A DNA stretch of 64,000 bases from Trichobilharzia szidati (Eukaryota > Platyhelminthes > Trematoda > Strigeidida > Schistosomatidae): the NCBI GenBank assembly GCA_944472155.2, contig OX235279.1, positions 57,943,564 to 58,007,563 on the forward strand, in the 5' to 3' direction. The position numbers and the translations under genes were made by a program. Below the pieces are notes generated by a model. It had not been told where the DNA came from. It ran no database searches and saw only the letters and a program-made list of their open reading frames with translations. Shown here piece after piece: positions 10,545 to 23,123 of the stretch (position 1 is its first letter; each line of letters begins with the position of its first letter).

Positions 10545-10753
10545 ATTATGGATACGATTTTATTTTGATAAATCACACAGTGTTGTACAAAAATATTAAC
10601 TGATGACGATTCTAGCACAAATTATTGCTCATAATCATATCAAGTCAGTCACACACTTTTTGCTTCATTTAAACACTGTGTGACTTTCAAGACAAAATCT
10701 TATCCATAATGGAGTTATACGCTACCACAGTGCCCAAGTTTTATATTTATATC
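10545..10753. mobile_element. short fold-back (palindromic) element, copy 1
   Basis: The left part (10545-10594) and the right part (about 10670-10715) are inverted repeats (CATTATGGATACGATTTTAT versus AAAATCTTATCCATAATGGA on the right). Beyond the right arm a unique tail reads GCTACCACAGTGCCCAAGTT. The same layout and tail recur at 58257-58424. It has no ORF, so it is non-autonomous. Long direct repeats suggest LINE-type insertion rather than a classical TIR DNA transposon. Confidence 0.75.
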
Positions 10754-10768
10754 ATTAAAGGGTGCTTC
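10754..10768. repeat. 15-bp direct repeat, right copy
   Basis: Second copy of the flanking repeat at 10530-10544. Confidence 0.8.
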
Positions 10769-13079
10769 TTTTCGCAGACGACATTTAAAAAGCACAGACG
10801 TCCACTGGGCAGAAAAGCAACTTAATTCTTAGCTTCTACCATTTGACTAGAATCCCTGACAAGTGATATGGATAAGATTTTATGTAAATGGATGAGGCAT
10901 TTATGAAATAAGCAAAATGAATGCTTAATATGACTAATCCTCGGTGATATTATTTGTTGAAATGCTCAAATATATCATGCTGCTGCATATATAAATAACA
11001 GCGTAAAAGCTAACGATTTTAGAAATATATTCCATTGTAAATTAATGATGTCTGAATTTGGTTTATTGTCTATTTTCGAAGAAATATTGAAAATTGTTCA
11101 ATCAATTGGGAACGTTTTTCTCTCTTACTTCAATGTCCTAAATATATTTGACAGAACTGTATTAAAAAAACTTACGAAGTGAAACTTTAACAGTTCTATG
11201 AAGTCGTTGCTAAGTAATGTTAAATCTTAATTATTAATCCACTTGTAACGAATTTTACTCGAAAAAGATAAATTAAAACACTTCAAACTTCATCAAAACT
11301 TCATGCGATTAGCTTGAACCAACCTTCTTTTGTCTGCATTTATTTAACGCAACACATATTCATTATGTTAGTTAACCAGCAGGTCTATGATCTAACAGGC
11401 ATTGTGAACAGATTGTTCATATTAGATATAGATATACTTACAGTGATTTTCTAACATGACTGCTTAACTTTGTTTAGCAGTAACTGATTAAAAAAAATAT
11501 TAATTTCTACGTGTAACATAATACAACAGCCAGTGAAAAAATATCAGTAATTTTAAAGAAATTTCAAATTCCACCCTTTTCATTTTCTAATAAAGTAATA
11601 CTTGACTTTGGTTTAATTAAAAATTAAAATCATTCACCTGGCGGTTATTCTTACAGCAGCATATTTTTGTGCCTACGTTAGTTCGAATATACATTTGATT
11701 CAAGTGGTAGATTTCTCTCATTCACTTACAGTTATATCAGTGTGTACTTGTTTGTTAGTGGACCATAGATAAAAATATTTATCTTCAAATTAATCTAATG
11801 CTGGCTAGTGACTGGCTGCAGGATGAAGTTGCCTTGAGCTCTAGTGAGAATTCGTGACCAGTAGAGTCGGGAATGAGTACAAATACTCGCCGATAACATT
11901 CTCTGGCGGTTGCGAAAATCACGAAATGTTTTTAAATTCGGCTGTTTTTACTGATTTCCTAAGCATATATATGTGTACACTGACAACTATATCATTCGAA
12001 TCACTAGTGTGTCTCACGGGTGCTGACTCTTCTTGGTTAAAGTTTCCATATCTTAATAACCTAACTTACAATGAAAATAGTTAGACTGAATTAATATTGA
12101 CTACTACTTAAAATAACACTGAGCTGAAAAGTGGGAGTTGATGCAGATTCCTGAGATATACCATATGTTATTTATGAACCTGTCCAGAATTACTTATGAT
12201 ATATATATATATATATATGGAAAGTGAAATGTATCAAAATCAGCTAGCTACGGTAAACGAGCGGGAAAATAACATGTTCTTTAGGTGAACAATTAGTTTG
12301 AAATAATGAACAGTGACTAGGAAAAAATTATTCAAACCATTTTCAGATTAAACACATTGGAAAGCTTGAGCGTTGGTTAAGCGATATTGATTAATTGAGT
12401 TCTCTATTTCCAAATATGAATAAGAAGTTCGGAAAAATTGTTTAGCAGGCGTTTTACAACTCACTTTTTCCGTATCTTTTTTGTTTGATCAAATCACCTA
12501 ATTACTAAATACACATATCAATTATTTTAACTACCTGTCTAATTTGTTTGACTAGAATTTGTATTTTGTCTATAGTTCACACAGAATGACTGAAAGTGAA
12601 CGGCATTTTGTTAGGCCATTCGAATACATTGGGATAAATGTATCCAAATACTAGATCATACATGATCCTGTGTCTTTTGAATAACTTAATAAGATGTCGG
12701 TCACTTTCAGTCTAGAGAATTAGTTAATCGCAGCTTTGAATCTCCTCGTAGTTTGTAGACAACACTGAAAACTGTTTTTGGATCTCTTTTACTGAGTGTA
12801 TGGAATATTCGACTGATTACAATGCAGGATGAAATTTTAAACCCTAACCTTTAACAACTAATCAGAATTCAAACGCAAAAGAGTCGCATAACTGCTGAAA
12901 AACGCACTAAAATCATTGAAAACATATTACACTATATGGTTGTCGCTTATGTATTGGAAGAATGTCTTTCAGCCACTACACAGATGATCTATAGAGAAAT
13001 CATACTATTCGCGATAGATGTGTTCATCTAGGTGACTGTAGGTCATGGTACTTTGAGATCTAGTAATATATCCGACATT
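10769..13079. other. intergenic, no gene seen
   Basis: AT-rich DNA with a (TA)n run at 12199-12219. The open frame 11854-12084 has no support from splice sites or a family. Confidence 0.45.
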
Positions 13080-13185
13080 GTTGTTTAACCTACTCCTAAC
13101 CCCACCCATAATCGCAACTTTAACCCTAATCCGAACCTTAACCCTAGACCCTCAACCTAAATCTAAAGCGCCATAACCCCACCTA
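13080..13185. repeat. degenerate telomere-like tract
   Basis: Repeated AACCCTAA-like words on the + strand: TTTAACCCTAATCCGAACCT, then TTAACCCTAGACCCTCAACC. This is the complement of TTAGGG with drift, far from perfect. Confidence 0.65.
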
Positions 13186-13781
13186 ACAGTATAGATTTAC
13201 AGAAAAAGTACACAGAGAATAAGTGTAATACTGCGTCTACCTTCTCTAAGTCCAAGAAGGCAGGCATGACTTGATTTGGAATGACCTTTCGTAGCATCCT
13301 CTGTATCCGATTGGTTGTTCAAAGTCAACTTTTAGAAGACCTTGGCTTTAGTAGGACACTAGTAACTAGTGTGATATGTCTGGACCTTGCCTTTGGCTAT
13401 GATACTTTAACTTCGACCCTTACACTTTTACATGAAGACTGGAGGTGTGTCCTACTTTCCCAAAAATTAGTGCTAATTATCCAGTTAATAGATAACAGTA
13501 ACCTATGAAAAGAAAGAGATTCTCAATGACTAGCCTTTATTGACATCCCCATGACCTATTAGAACACTATTTAAATATACAGCTATGAGGAAAAGTTAAG
13601 AATATTTTTTGTTGGCCTATCTTTTCAAATAATATCACGTGGGAATACAAACAACCTATTGTGAAACGGAAACCAGAATCTCCAGGATACGGCTTTTGTA
13701 GGCCACAGTTTAACAACTAGTTTGGATCTAGGATCTGTGACTTATTAGTCCTATCAATTAATTATGTAGCGTCCTCTCCAG

Positions 13782-14108
13782 CAATCATCTGCTGCTCGCC
13801 TACCCTATTTGACAACTCCCATTGTTGTCTATAATTATAACAGTAATCAGGTCGGGGAAGTAGTCAATACCAATATGAGTAAAAACGACCGTAAAAGCAT
13901 CTCTAGAGACAACCATTCACGTTCACCTTCATCAGAACAAATGATTATTACATTAATGGGGGCTTCTAAGAGCTTCCTTCATCTTGAAGTTGGCACTGAA
14001 GATATTGTAACGATAATGTCTAGAAAGGAAATAAAAGCTTCTCAATTAAGTCATCTAGCCAACAGAAAGCAATATATCACAACTCTAAGACGCACTTATA
14101 AAAATACG
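13782..14108 (+). CDS. candidate exon, unknown protein
   Basis: A strong acceptor (GTCCTCTCCAG, ending 13781) is followed by 109 open codons ending in TAG at 14109. The residue content is not the F/I/K/N/Y mix of chance ORFs here: it includes SRSPSSEQ and SFLHLEVGTEDIVTIMSRKE, with many Ser, Thr, Arg, Glu and Asp. The product is not recognised. It could be a terminal exon, or an exon with an earlier donor. No partner exon was identified, and a chance ORF of this length is possible in 64 kb. Confidence 0.3.
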
Positions 14109-14110
14109 TA

Positions 14111-14113
<3 letters not shown>

Positions 14114-14147
<34 letters not shown>
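14114..14147. repeat. (TA)n microsatellite
   Basis: Uninterrupted TA run just after the 13.8-kb open frame. Confidence 0.95.
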
Positions 14148-14149
<2 letters not shown>

Positions 14150-17100
14150 GGCATTATCCAAGTCCAGCATAAAGGTATTAATTTCTGATAAGGAAGTGAT
14201 TTCTCAATTAAATGCTCTAGTAAACTAGTCACAATTCCAATACTTTAAAAATTTACTTCTTGTGAATAAAAATTTACTGACTGGATGATGTTACGAGTAC
14301 AATTTATTGTTCTTTATCATATCACATTGATATTACAAGTTGTGGAATTACATTCTGCCACAGTGCACAGTGCAGTGAAGTTTCTAATGACCTGTAAATT
14401 TCTCATACACGCAGAAACGAGGTCTGTCAATATACTAGATATAACTTAACAGTGAAAGACTAAACTATACTTTTACTAGATTTAATTAAAGCTGTTGTAG
14501 GCAGAGAAATTCCTCATAATCATAATCCAATAAATCTAGATAGAAGAACAACTGGAAGTGTTAACTATTTAAAGCCTGACGAGGAATTATTAGAAAGATC
14601 AGCTCTTTAGAATTCCCTATACATACCTTAGCTTCAGGAAGAATAGAAAAGTTAAGTATCAACCACCCGTCAGAGGGCAGAAATAAATATACTACCCAGA
14701 ACAAATAAGTAAAAATTATCAAAAAGTAGAGTGTGAAATTAAATACTTCTGTATACTTCTGCTTAATATTTTTAAATTAAGACTTACTTTTAAAGCAATT
14801 TCATTAGGCTAAATCTTATCAATCTTAACAATTGATGACTTCGTCGAAAAGAAAATTTTCTTCGCTGCAACTTTTTTATTATTCCATATGATCAAATGTG
14901 TGTATTCCGTGAATTGATGATGTTCATATATATTCTAAGAAGAATAAAAATGTCTAATGCTGATGTACTGTATAATCTAGAAGGGATTCTTTTTTATCTA
15001 GATAGCTGATGCACGATAATTGGTAGTTATTAGAAATGAAACACAGCAAAATGACTTTTGAAAGTTATATACGTTTGTCCAATTTCATCAAAAAAGGGGT
15101 ATAACTTACTGAAAGTCATAAAATTCACTTTCACACTATAATTGTTACGAATAACAAAGCATTCTTGCAGTCAATATGTTTAATGGACATTAAATATTCA
15201 GCTGGTCATAAGCATGTATATTTTTGCCTTAACTACCTACACCTTAGTTAACTAGATGTAACAATCTAGAAAACTGATATATGTTTATATTGCATTAGTG
15301 AATACCTGTCGTAATTTTTTAAAGCATGCAACAGTTTTACTAGATGACTGCACTAGTAGAATTTACAGAAGCCAAAAATCAAAGACCAAAAAAATTTAAC
15401 CTTGGAATACTTTAATGTGAAATAAACACGTGTTATTAAACACAAGCAGTACCTAACTCGGCAATATGAAATCTGTAATAAAAACAAAAGAGATACGGTA
15501 CTTCTTGAGAAACATTTATGCACATATAAACAAGGTAGGTGAATTCTGCAATTATAATAATAACAGATGGATGTCCGCAGTTGAAATCGGTATCTACTTT
15601 TTCATAGTCTTGACTAGAGTAATTATGTGTACAATTTCTTTTTACGAATTTAGAGTCAACCGAAAAATGACAACTCAGCATAATAAAAAAATAACAAAGT
15701 GCATTTATTGTTTCTTCTCTGGAAATCTTTCCCCATGATACATAAATCCTGAAAGATTAGACAGTTTTGTATTTAAAAAATAATAAAATTCACTATTCAC
15801 TACATTTTACTTATATCTAAAAGGAATTAGGTGGTGGAATAATAGAACAGAGTATTATTTCTTTGTTAAAAACTGAAATATGTATGCGATTTTCTTTCGA
15901 TCGTCATGATTACAAACTATTGACTTGCAAGACATAATGCATCAAATTCCAGTGTAACTTCTCTGCATGATTTACCTTATATTGCTTATTACATTTGATG
16001 AACTAGTGATATTTGAAACAGTGTTGATTGGATAGAAGTCTCAGCTGAAAAAGAAACTTAGCTGATATTATCTCACTGGCATGGAAAGAAAACTCTGAAT
16101 TCTCTTATTTCAGACACTACTTGGAGTCTTATCTGCAATATTCCTGTGAATGCTAAATTAATGGGAGAAAGTCTGTAGAATGTACGTCTTGTAATTGGTG
16201 AATTACAGCTGTTGTGAAGCCTCAGTCTTAAAATGAACCCCAAAAGAAAGCGTTGATTATTGCAAACGTATTTCAGCCTTACATAAGGAAGTGGGGAGTT
16301 TGTTGGTAAATTGTTTTAAAGTTGAAAGTTTTAAAATAAAAATGTCTAAAATTATGTAGATTGCAATAATGAAAACTTTCTGTCATTCAACTGACAGCAG
16401 TATGAATAAATTAACCTAACTTTTATCCCTGAAGAAGAAAGAAATAATACATTTGGAGAATATTTATTATTTAGAAGGGAGATAAAGGGTTTTAGAACAC
16501 AAGTCAGAATACAAAATAAAGCGTTTTTACGCTGAAATTTCACTAAACTCTCCGTAAAACTGCATGGTTTTTTGTGTTCTATTTATTGAGGATTGTAGGA
16601 CAAATGCTTTTGTTCCTTAGCGACACTCACTGCAGTGTAACAACAGGACTATCCGTTCTGACTACAAGAAATAAATTTATCAGTCAGGACTAAAATTCCC
16701 TCTTCAAATGTTTCGAATTTCAATTCTGTTTGTCTATTGTAAAGCATTTGTGTATTACAAACCAATCAACCAGCTGATGCTCTATACTTTATTAGCTAAT
16801 TACTGCACTGTGAAGTAAATTGTTAACTAAGAAACTGTTTTCCCTTTTTTGTTTTTTTGTGATTTAGTTGACTGATTAACGTTTTGAACACTTTATGAAT
16901 AACAAGAACAGCTACGAAATATTCCATTTCTAAAAGTTTAGAAAAAAAATTTTACTTTCAATATGACTGAACGTCAAACAAGTTTATATAGTACCGCACC
17001 AGTTACTGAGTGTTTGAGTAATAAAAGCGGGTACCTATCAGTTAATGACTTTGTACTATGGATTTTCAGAGCTATTCCTTTTTTGATCAATTGACAATCA

Positions 17101-17385
17101 AGCATATTTTTAGTTTAAAGTATACATTCCAGTTGACGATGTAAATTCCTAAATGTTTATATTTTGAAAACAGGTGGTTATAAGTACAACATGAAATCGA
17201 TAAATTCTTCTCTATATGTCAAAATTGTATTATGAATTTCATTTTTCTGTTACGGAGTAACTTCATGATAAAATAAGATTTAACATTTTAGAAGAGAAAG
17301 GGAATAAAAACAACCTTAGTTCTATCGAGAGACAACATTGGTATGCCTAAATAATGCATATTTTATTATGTTTACATCTTTTCAG
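14148..17385. other. intergenic or intronic, no gene seen
   Basis: Open frames at 15436-15738 on both strands overlap one another and have AT-driven composition. A patch at 14335-14385 (ATTCTGCCACAGTGCACAGT) weakly resembles the tail of the fold-back element. Confidence 0.4.
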
Positions 17386-17475
17386 TCGTTTGACAGATGG
17401 TAATGGAAAAGAGTGGCAGGATAGATCGAATGTGGCGTAGATAGCCACAGTTAATAGACGGGAAAAGAAAAGAAG
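17386..17475 (+). other. exon-like block with in-frame stop
   Basis: A good acceptor (TTTACATCTTTTCAG, ending 17385) and donor (AGAAG|GTAAAT) frame 90 bases. One frame starts RLTDGNGKEWQDRSNVA and then hits TAG at 17438. It may be a terminal exon, a non-coding exon or chance. Confidence 0.2.
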
Positions 17476-17947
17476 GTAAATGTTATCATGGAATTATTGC
17501 GGCTTTATGAAAGATGAATAAAGACACAGATAGGAAAGTTGAATTCTTTCATGCCTAAAATAATGGATATATTGTTCCATTTCACTGAATTTTTTCATTT
17601 TTTTTTTCATTATTATGCCCCTGACACCGAAAACATCTGTTACCAGTTCTTAGCTGAATGTAAGCAAAAATCCATGTGTATATAGAAAGATAGATAACAC
17701 CCACTTAACCATGTATTATACTGTTGTAGTAAGTTAGTTCACTATACCCATGGCATTAAACGAAACTTATAGTAATGAAAAGAGAAAATGGTTATGTGCT
17801 GCGTAACCTCTTTTTTTATTCTCTTGGAAAGGTTGCGGTAGTTCTCGTACAAAAATAGTAAGAAACATTAAGAATTTAGACAACAATCATTTCAAAAGGA
17901 TTGCGTTCGGAAAACCGAGAATGATACTTTTAGTATCATCCATTTAC

Positions 17948-18163
17948 CGTTTCAGAATTTTTTTGTAAGGCGAGTACTTTTCGAATCTTTTCCATCCTGA
18001 AACTAACATTCCGTGATAAGTTGGCAACTCTCGATAAAAATCCAACCGACTCAGATTTTTGATTTGGCCTAAGATCGCTTGAAACCGTCTCATAAGTATT
18101 ATTCTTGTCATTGGAGTTTCCAGGTTTACATTGCGTCACGGTGCTAGATGATAGATGCTTAAT
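17948..18163 (-). CDS. candidate internal exon, unknown protein
   Basis: Read on the - strand, the acceptor TATAAATTGCAG precedes ATTAAGCATC and the exon ends ...TCTGAAACG before GTAAAT, a normal donor. The exon is 216 bases, exactly 72 codons, phase 0 at both ends, with no stop. The peptide is hydrophilic, with Ser/Asn-rich segments (HLSSSTVTQCKPGNSNDK) then a basic part (RVANLSRNVSFRMEKIRKVL). Composition and exact GT-AG framing make a real coding exon plausible. I do not recognise the family. The open frame continues upstream only through a TTG, so no start codon is claimed. Confidence 0.45.
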
Positions 18164-20301
18164 CTGCAATTTATACTTTCATCAGGGATATCACAAAACA
18201 AGAACCTATAGGATTCTTACTCTGTACCTCAACCATTAATTTAAGCTTTATTTCTAATATGGAAGTTAGTTTAGTTGACAGCTGGGAAATATTTATTTTT
18301 TGTTGGCGTTTTTGTATTATTTTGATCACGCGAATTCCAAATAAAAACACGGCTTATTATATTGAGAGATATTTGAGCCAGTTTGTAAACATTGTTGTTT
18401 GATGTAACTGGGAATTCGCTCTAGAATTAGAAAACTTAACTGGCTTGCAGTCAATATCTATAATGTAGTGAGAATCTTTATTCTCACCATTGCTACTGAT
18501 AATTCACCAACATATTACATAACACGAAAAGTGCAAGCTGCTATTACGGAACTAAATAAACCACAATCGAAATAATTAAAAAAGACTTATAAAACCATGC
18601 GATGGATACCGATCAAATGTTCTACCCATAAAAGCGCCTTTATAAACAGACTTCATATAATTAGGAATTGAAGTTATACAAGAGTCAAAACACTTCTAAA
18701 ATGTATTCAGCTGATAGATGGCACGGTATGCGCTATTTATATGAAGTGCTTGGATTGTACCAATTAATCAGAGAACATCATTCAAACGTCATTATACTAA
18801 TTTCCTTAGAAAATGCGGAGAGAGGATATCTTGGTCAAATTGGGACGCTTACTTCTGTCTGTTGTTCATACCTAGTTCATAAAGCTTCCATGTTCAAAGC
18901 AGAGAATGACAGGTCTCCTTTTCGGTGGATTTAAGTATTTCTGGATTATAGAATAGTAAACATAAATAATTCATAGACAAACTGCTAATTTCTGGTTTCT
19001 TATATTCTAACAAATAAATATATTGAAGTTTGACCATGAAATCTGTGGAGGTTAAAAATAAAGCATCAGAAATAAGTATAGAGCTGTGTAAAAAATTATA
19101 CAAGCATATTTCAAGTTAAGCATCTCTGGTATACAATTTATTAATTGTTTTTTTCCTTAAATCTTGAATTCAGTACGACCACTATTAGTATTCTTATTTC
19201 ACTGGTCGCTATTGTTGCAATGTTATCAAGAAGTGTGAATTTTTATATCTCGAAAAAATAAATTTACAGATGAAATTTGGCGCTTTACTTATTTATTAAA
19301 TAACACTCAATGTCATGCCCGACAGTATCTTCAGTGCCAATTCCTCCCATGACACTCTGATAACAATGCGTAGTAGGCAGTTGAATGCACTGTAATGATT
19401 AAATGCAGTTCGATGTAATCACCTAAAAAGTAGCATAAATGTTTACCGAAAAAATCTTTTTATCCAAAAAAAATCTCTTTTTAAAAACCCAATACTATTT
19501 AATACAATCTGACTCGGCGCTCAAATTATTTCAGGAAGTTCGTAACACCTACGGCCTGGAAACCTATAAACTATTTAATACTTTAATCATGTTTTATCAA
19601 GTTTTTTTTCGTTCGTTTTTCTTTATGTGAAGTATTTTACAGAAATTTAGCGTTTTAACAAGTTAACTGGAGTGTGAAGCTTCACTGTGCAGATTCTCAA
19701 TCTAATTCTATCATAAAATGCTCACTACTTTCTTATTCATATCACACACGCATGCATCTTATTGTTCATTCACTATCAGTTTACAACCGAGTGCACAATG
19801 CAATACCATGAAGGCTGCATAGATGGTTTCTGAACTGATGTTGAAAATTTAACAATATATGCAACACTAAAAATTAAAAGATCATTAGGTCATCTTAGAA
19901 GATTTTGCATGTTTTAAGTTTACTAGAATAAATTTTGTTCGAAAAGTCATACAGTTAATAATACTGCTTCACTGTGTGATTTATCTAGTAAATAAACTAA
20001 TGTGGAATTACTGCAAAATGTTTGAAGAAAAATGTGCAATTTCATTTCTCATTTCTTTATCATTTACTGAGAAAGTTTCACTGCATGGGTTTACTACATT
20101 TTTGTAAAGTAGGTTAATCAAAGTAGATTTAATGTGAACTACTCATTCAGCTTGTTGGTCTTAAGCTGCAAGTACTGACGTTTATAAATACCCGAACAGA
20201 AGCACCATGTTAATAAATCCTTTGTCTTTGTTTTGTATACCTCATTCTAACAATAAGAACTCTACTTCATTTTTTCAGTTGTTAGATTTCTTCACTAACC
20301 A
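18164..20301. other. intergenic or intronic, no gene seen
   Basis: AT-rich; the open frames at 18668-18934 (+) and 19439-19630 (+) have no identifiable domain or splice framing. Confidence 0.35.
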
Positions 20302-20390
20302 ATGTCAGTTAGAGAGGTCATTGAAAACCGGGGAACACTGGACATCTATCACGTCTCAGTTTGGTATGGTTGGTATTACTTCTAGTATCC
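20302..20390 (-). mobile_element. SM-alpha SINE relic (ribozyme region only)
   Basis: The + strand stretch ATGTCAGTTAGAGAGGTCAT then GAACACTGGACATCTATCAC and GTCTCAGTTTGG follows the 42.0-kb copy (CAGTTAGAGAACCACTGG, GGACAGCTGTTTCGTCCTAG). The catalytic boxes are mutated. The head is not recognisable further on. The ORF at 20207-20515 runs through it and is not a gene. Confidence 0.6.
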
Positions 20391-21089
20391 ACAAATCCCA
20401 TAATCTGAAAATTTTATTAGAAATATGCATATGTTTGTATGTATTTTCGCGTAAAATTTTTATTTTTTTCTATTTGCAAAGATACACAGAAACTTCTGAT
20501 AGCGTATTAAAATAACAGGTCAGAAGTATTCAAATCATGCATACTCAGGTGAGCATTCACTTCTGAAATGACTGTGCCATGTACTAAAATTTACTTCATA
20601 CATCCTTTCCACCATCAAAATAGTATCCTTATTTTTGTTTATACAAAAAGGTTGGTTTTCTTCTTGTTAAAACGTTTCGCTTGTAATTTTGTGTTTGAAA
20701 AATCCTGCCAATTAAAAGTAGTTCAAAAATGTAACACAATATATTTCTAAGAGAGAATTAAAGATTTATTTGTCCTTTCCTTTGATGTGGTTTTTATAGG
20801 ACATACGAAGGATGTTAAAAAATTTTTATTGAAATGAATGCAATTCGAAGTTAAATATATTCTACTACTTCAACTATTTATTTTGAATTCGAATTACTGA
20901 GAACTGTGAGTAATGCTGTGACCTACTTTTTATTTATCTGTTATTTTATTCCTTTGAGTTACAATTCGAACATAGGACTTCAAACCTGAACTTTAAAAGT
21001 TTTATTAGCAGTGATGTTTATTTCTTACGGGGTGAAGTTGCTAACCTCACACTCTACCTCCCCTCTTTATCAGGCTTACTACTGACTTA

Positions 21090-21330
21090 CTGAGATTTTA
21101 CAATGCATTGGCTGAGGATCGAACTCCTCACCACTTGCGTAGTTGGCGGGTTTTATATCACGGAACCACCAGTAAACTGTAAGAATCCCCCCTTCACCTA
21201 AGGATGACAACCGAAAACCTGTGATTTCATGTGCTTCTATACAAGAAAGAAATACAATACTGTTTTCTGAATGAGTAATATCAATATTAGACCACATGGG
21301 TATAGCCTTGTCACACAAATCTTGCCTACT
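21090..21330 (-). mobile_element. tRNA-headed SINE-like repeat
   Basis: On the - strand, TGGTTCCGTGATATAAAACC resembles a Pol III A box and GAGGAGTTCGATCCTCAGCC a B box, with about the normal spacing. The rest follows downstream on that strand. A comparable arrangement lies at 26745-26990. The family is not named. Confidence 0.45.
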
Positions 21331-22144
21331 GACAGGTCTGGAGCAAAGTTCTGATTTCTTTTGGTCAGTTTAGTGCATATTTAGCGATTGCTCTCATAAG
21401 AAAACATTTGAATGAAGCTGATAAAACTACTATCAAGAAATAATGGTTATAGGTGAAACCAGTTCATTAGTTTCCTAGTGTAAAGCTCTACTTCTGGCTG
21501 ATAGTTTAACTATTCCTTATATTATGTCACACATGAGAAAAAATCACAGATTTGAAAAGGTATAGTATTTCACAATGCATCAGTGGAATCGTTGAAAACC
21601 TGAATCATTGATAAGACCTTTACTGAATTCAGCCAAACTCAGATAGAAATTCCATCTTACTTGAAATTTGAACTAAGTAATTCATTTGGCGTTAAAAATT
21701 CTCATGTGGTATGTTTGCACAATACTTAGTTAGAAAAGTGGATTCTTTACTTATCATCTTATCAAAGCTGCACACTTATTTAGGTTTTATATGTATCACG
21801 AGAAATAGCAACTTGTTAAAAGTAAAAAATAATCTTAAGTAAGCCAGAAAGTGTGCAGATAATTAATTAAGTGTTGAAAAGCTTTTTGGAGATAATGACT
21901 TAGGAAAAAAGAGGACAAGGAAGAGAAAGTGGGTCACGAAATAAGAATTATGTAGAACTTAAAATTCAACTAGTCATGAAAAGAAAATAAAGATTGCATC
22001 CATGTTAGTAAAAGAAGCTGAAAAACACTTCTGAACAAAAAGTTTTTTTTCCCTAAGTACGATAAAAGCTTAGGTTGCATGAAGAAAAAATCCTTTTCAT
22101 TGGCTTGATCTTAATTTGCATATCAGGCTGTCCTTCACCTTTAC

Positions 22145-22209
22145 TGAACAAAAGCACGTGGGGAGTTAATGACGATTAGAAATGTGGCAAAGAACATCAA
22201 TTTTTTCAT
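22145..22209 (-). CDS. candidate first exon with signal peptide
   Basis: On the - strand, ATG opens MKKLMFFATFLIVINSPRAF and is followed by VQ and then a stop (TAA). The stop overlaps a good donor, CA|GTAAAG. If the donor is used, exon 1 is 65 coding bases with a typical signal peptide: Lys-Lys, a hydrophobic core, then small or polar residues. A TATTTAAA box lies about 35-40 bases upstream. Short signal-peptide first exons are the usual start of schistosome micro-exon genes and other secreted proteins, but no following micro-exon was traced. Chance is a real alternative. Confidence 0.22.
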
Positions 22210-23084
22210 TAGTCCACAAGAAGTCTTTATTGCATTTAAATACACTTTAATCCTCCACATATTTCGTTCTCTCCTCTCTCTCTTTTTGTCAGAGTTTTCA
22301 TACTGACCACGTTTACTAACGACCAAAAAGGTCATGTTAGGGATTGGATACAAATGAAAGAAAATTTTGGACACATTTTCTCTGGTGTTTGCACTCCATG
22401 ATATAGTTCATTGACGAAGTGCATCATAACTTTGTAATTAAAGAACGAACTTGAGTTCCACCAATAATTTTGAGAAGGGAGCTCAAAGTCGATAATGTTC
22501 CGTTGACGAATCAGTTCTGTGTGACGATTCTCCTCATAGTTTTTCCCAAACTATTTAACTTTTGGATGTATTCCGCATGATTTCCTGAGGAAACAATGCA
22601 ATATGTATCATTTACCACTTAATTTCCCTATCATTCAACTTATTCCAATCATTTCAATGCAAATTACTTGGTAAAAATTTTAAAAATCCTCTTTAGCGTA
22701 CAAGAAAAAAGCAACTAGCTGTTTTTCAGTTTGTCTTCCATTTCTTTTTTTATGAAATCGTAAGGCTGATTAGATTCTCCCTACTAACTGCTTACTACTG
22801 ACACTTTCATAGCGTATTCTTTTGTTTTTTCTGTCTTTTTTCGCATCTGTCAAATAGAATTTCGATTATTATTATTTTTATTATCATCATATTTCGTTTT
22901 TAAAAGATTTTTAGTCTTTCTCTTTTCTCCTCTTCACATTTTTCCTTGATTTTTAAAAGTCTGTTTCCACAATCCGAAGCAGCCTTATTCTTACCTCTTT
23001 CGAATACTTTTGTATTTATGACGTAGAGTTATCCTTTTAATCAATACAAACTCCAATTTGTTGGCATAAAGTTTAAACATCCTC
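22210..23084. other. intergenic, pyrimidine-rich stretch
   Basis: No gene seen apart from the start of the signal-peptide candidate. A T- and C-rich + strand tract lies at about 22730-22980 (CTTTCTCTTTTCTCCTCTTC). Confidence 0.5.
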
Positions 23085-23123
23085 ATATATATACATATAT
23101 ATGCATATATATATATATATATT
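23085..23123. repeat. (TA)n microsatellite, interrupted
   Basis: TATA/TACATA/TGCATA units. Confidence 0.9.

Noticed and set aside
10600..10650. Hammerhead in the loop of the fold-back element (CTGATGA present)
   Set aside because: CTGATGA occurs in both copies, but no GAAA box or pairing stems I and III are found around it.
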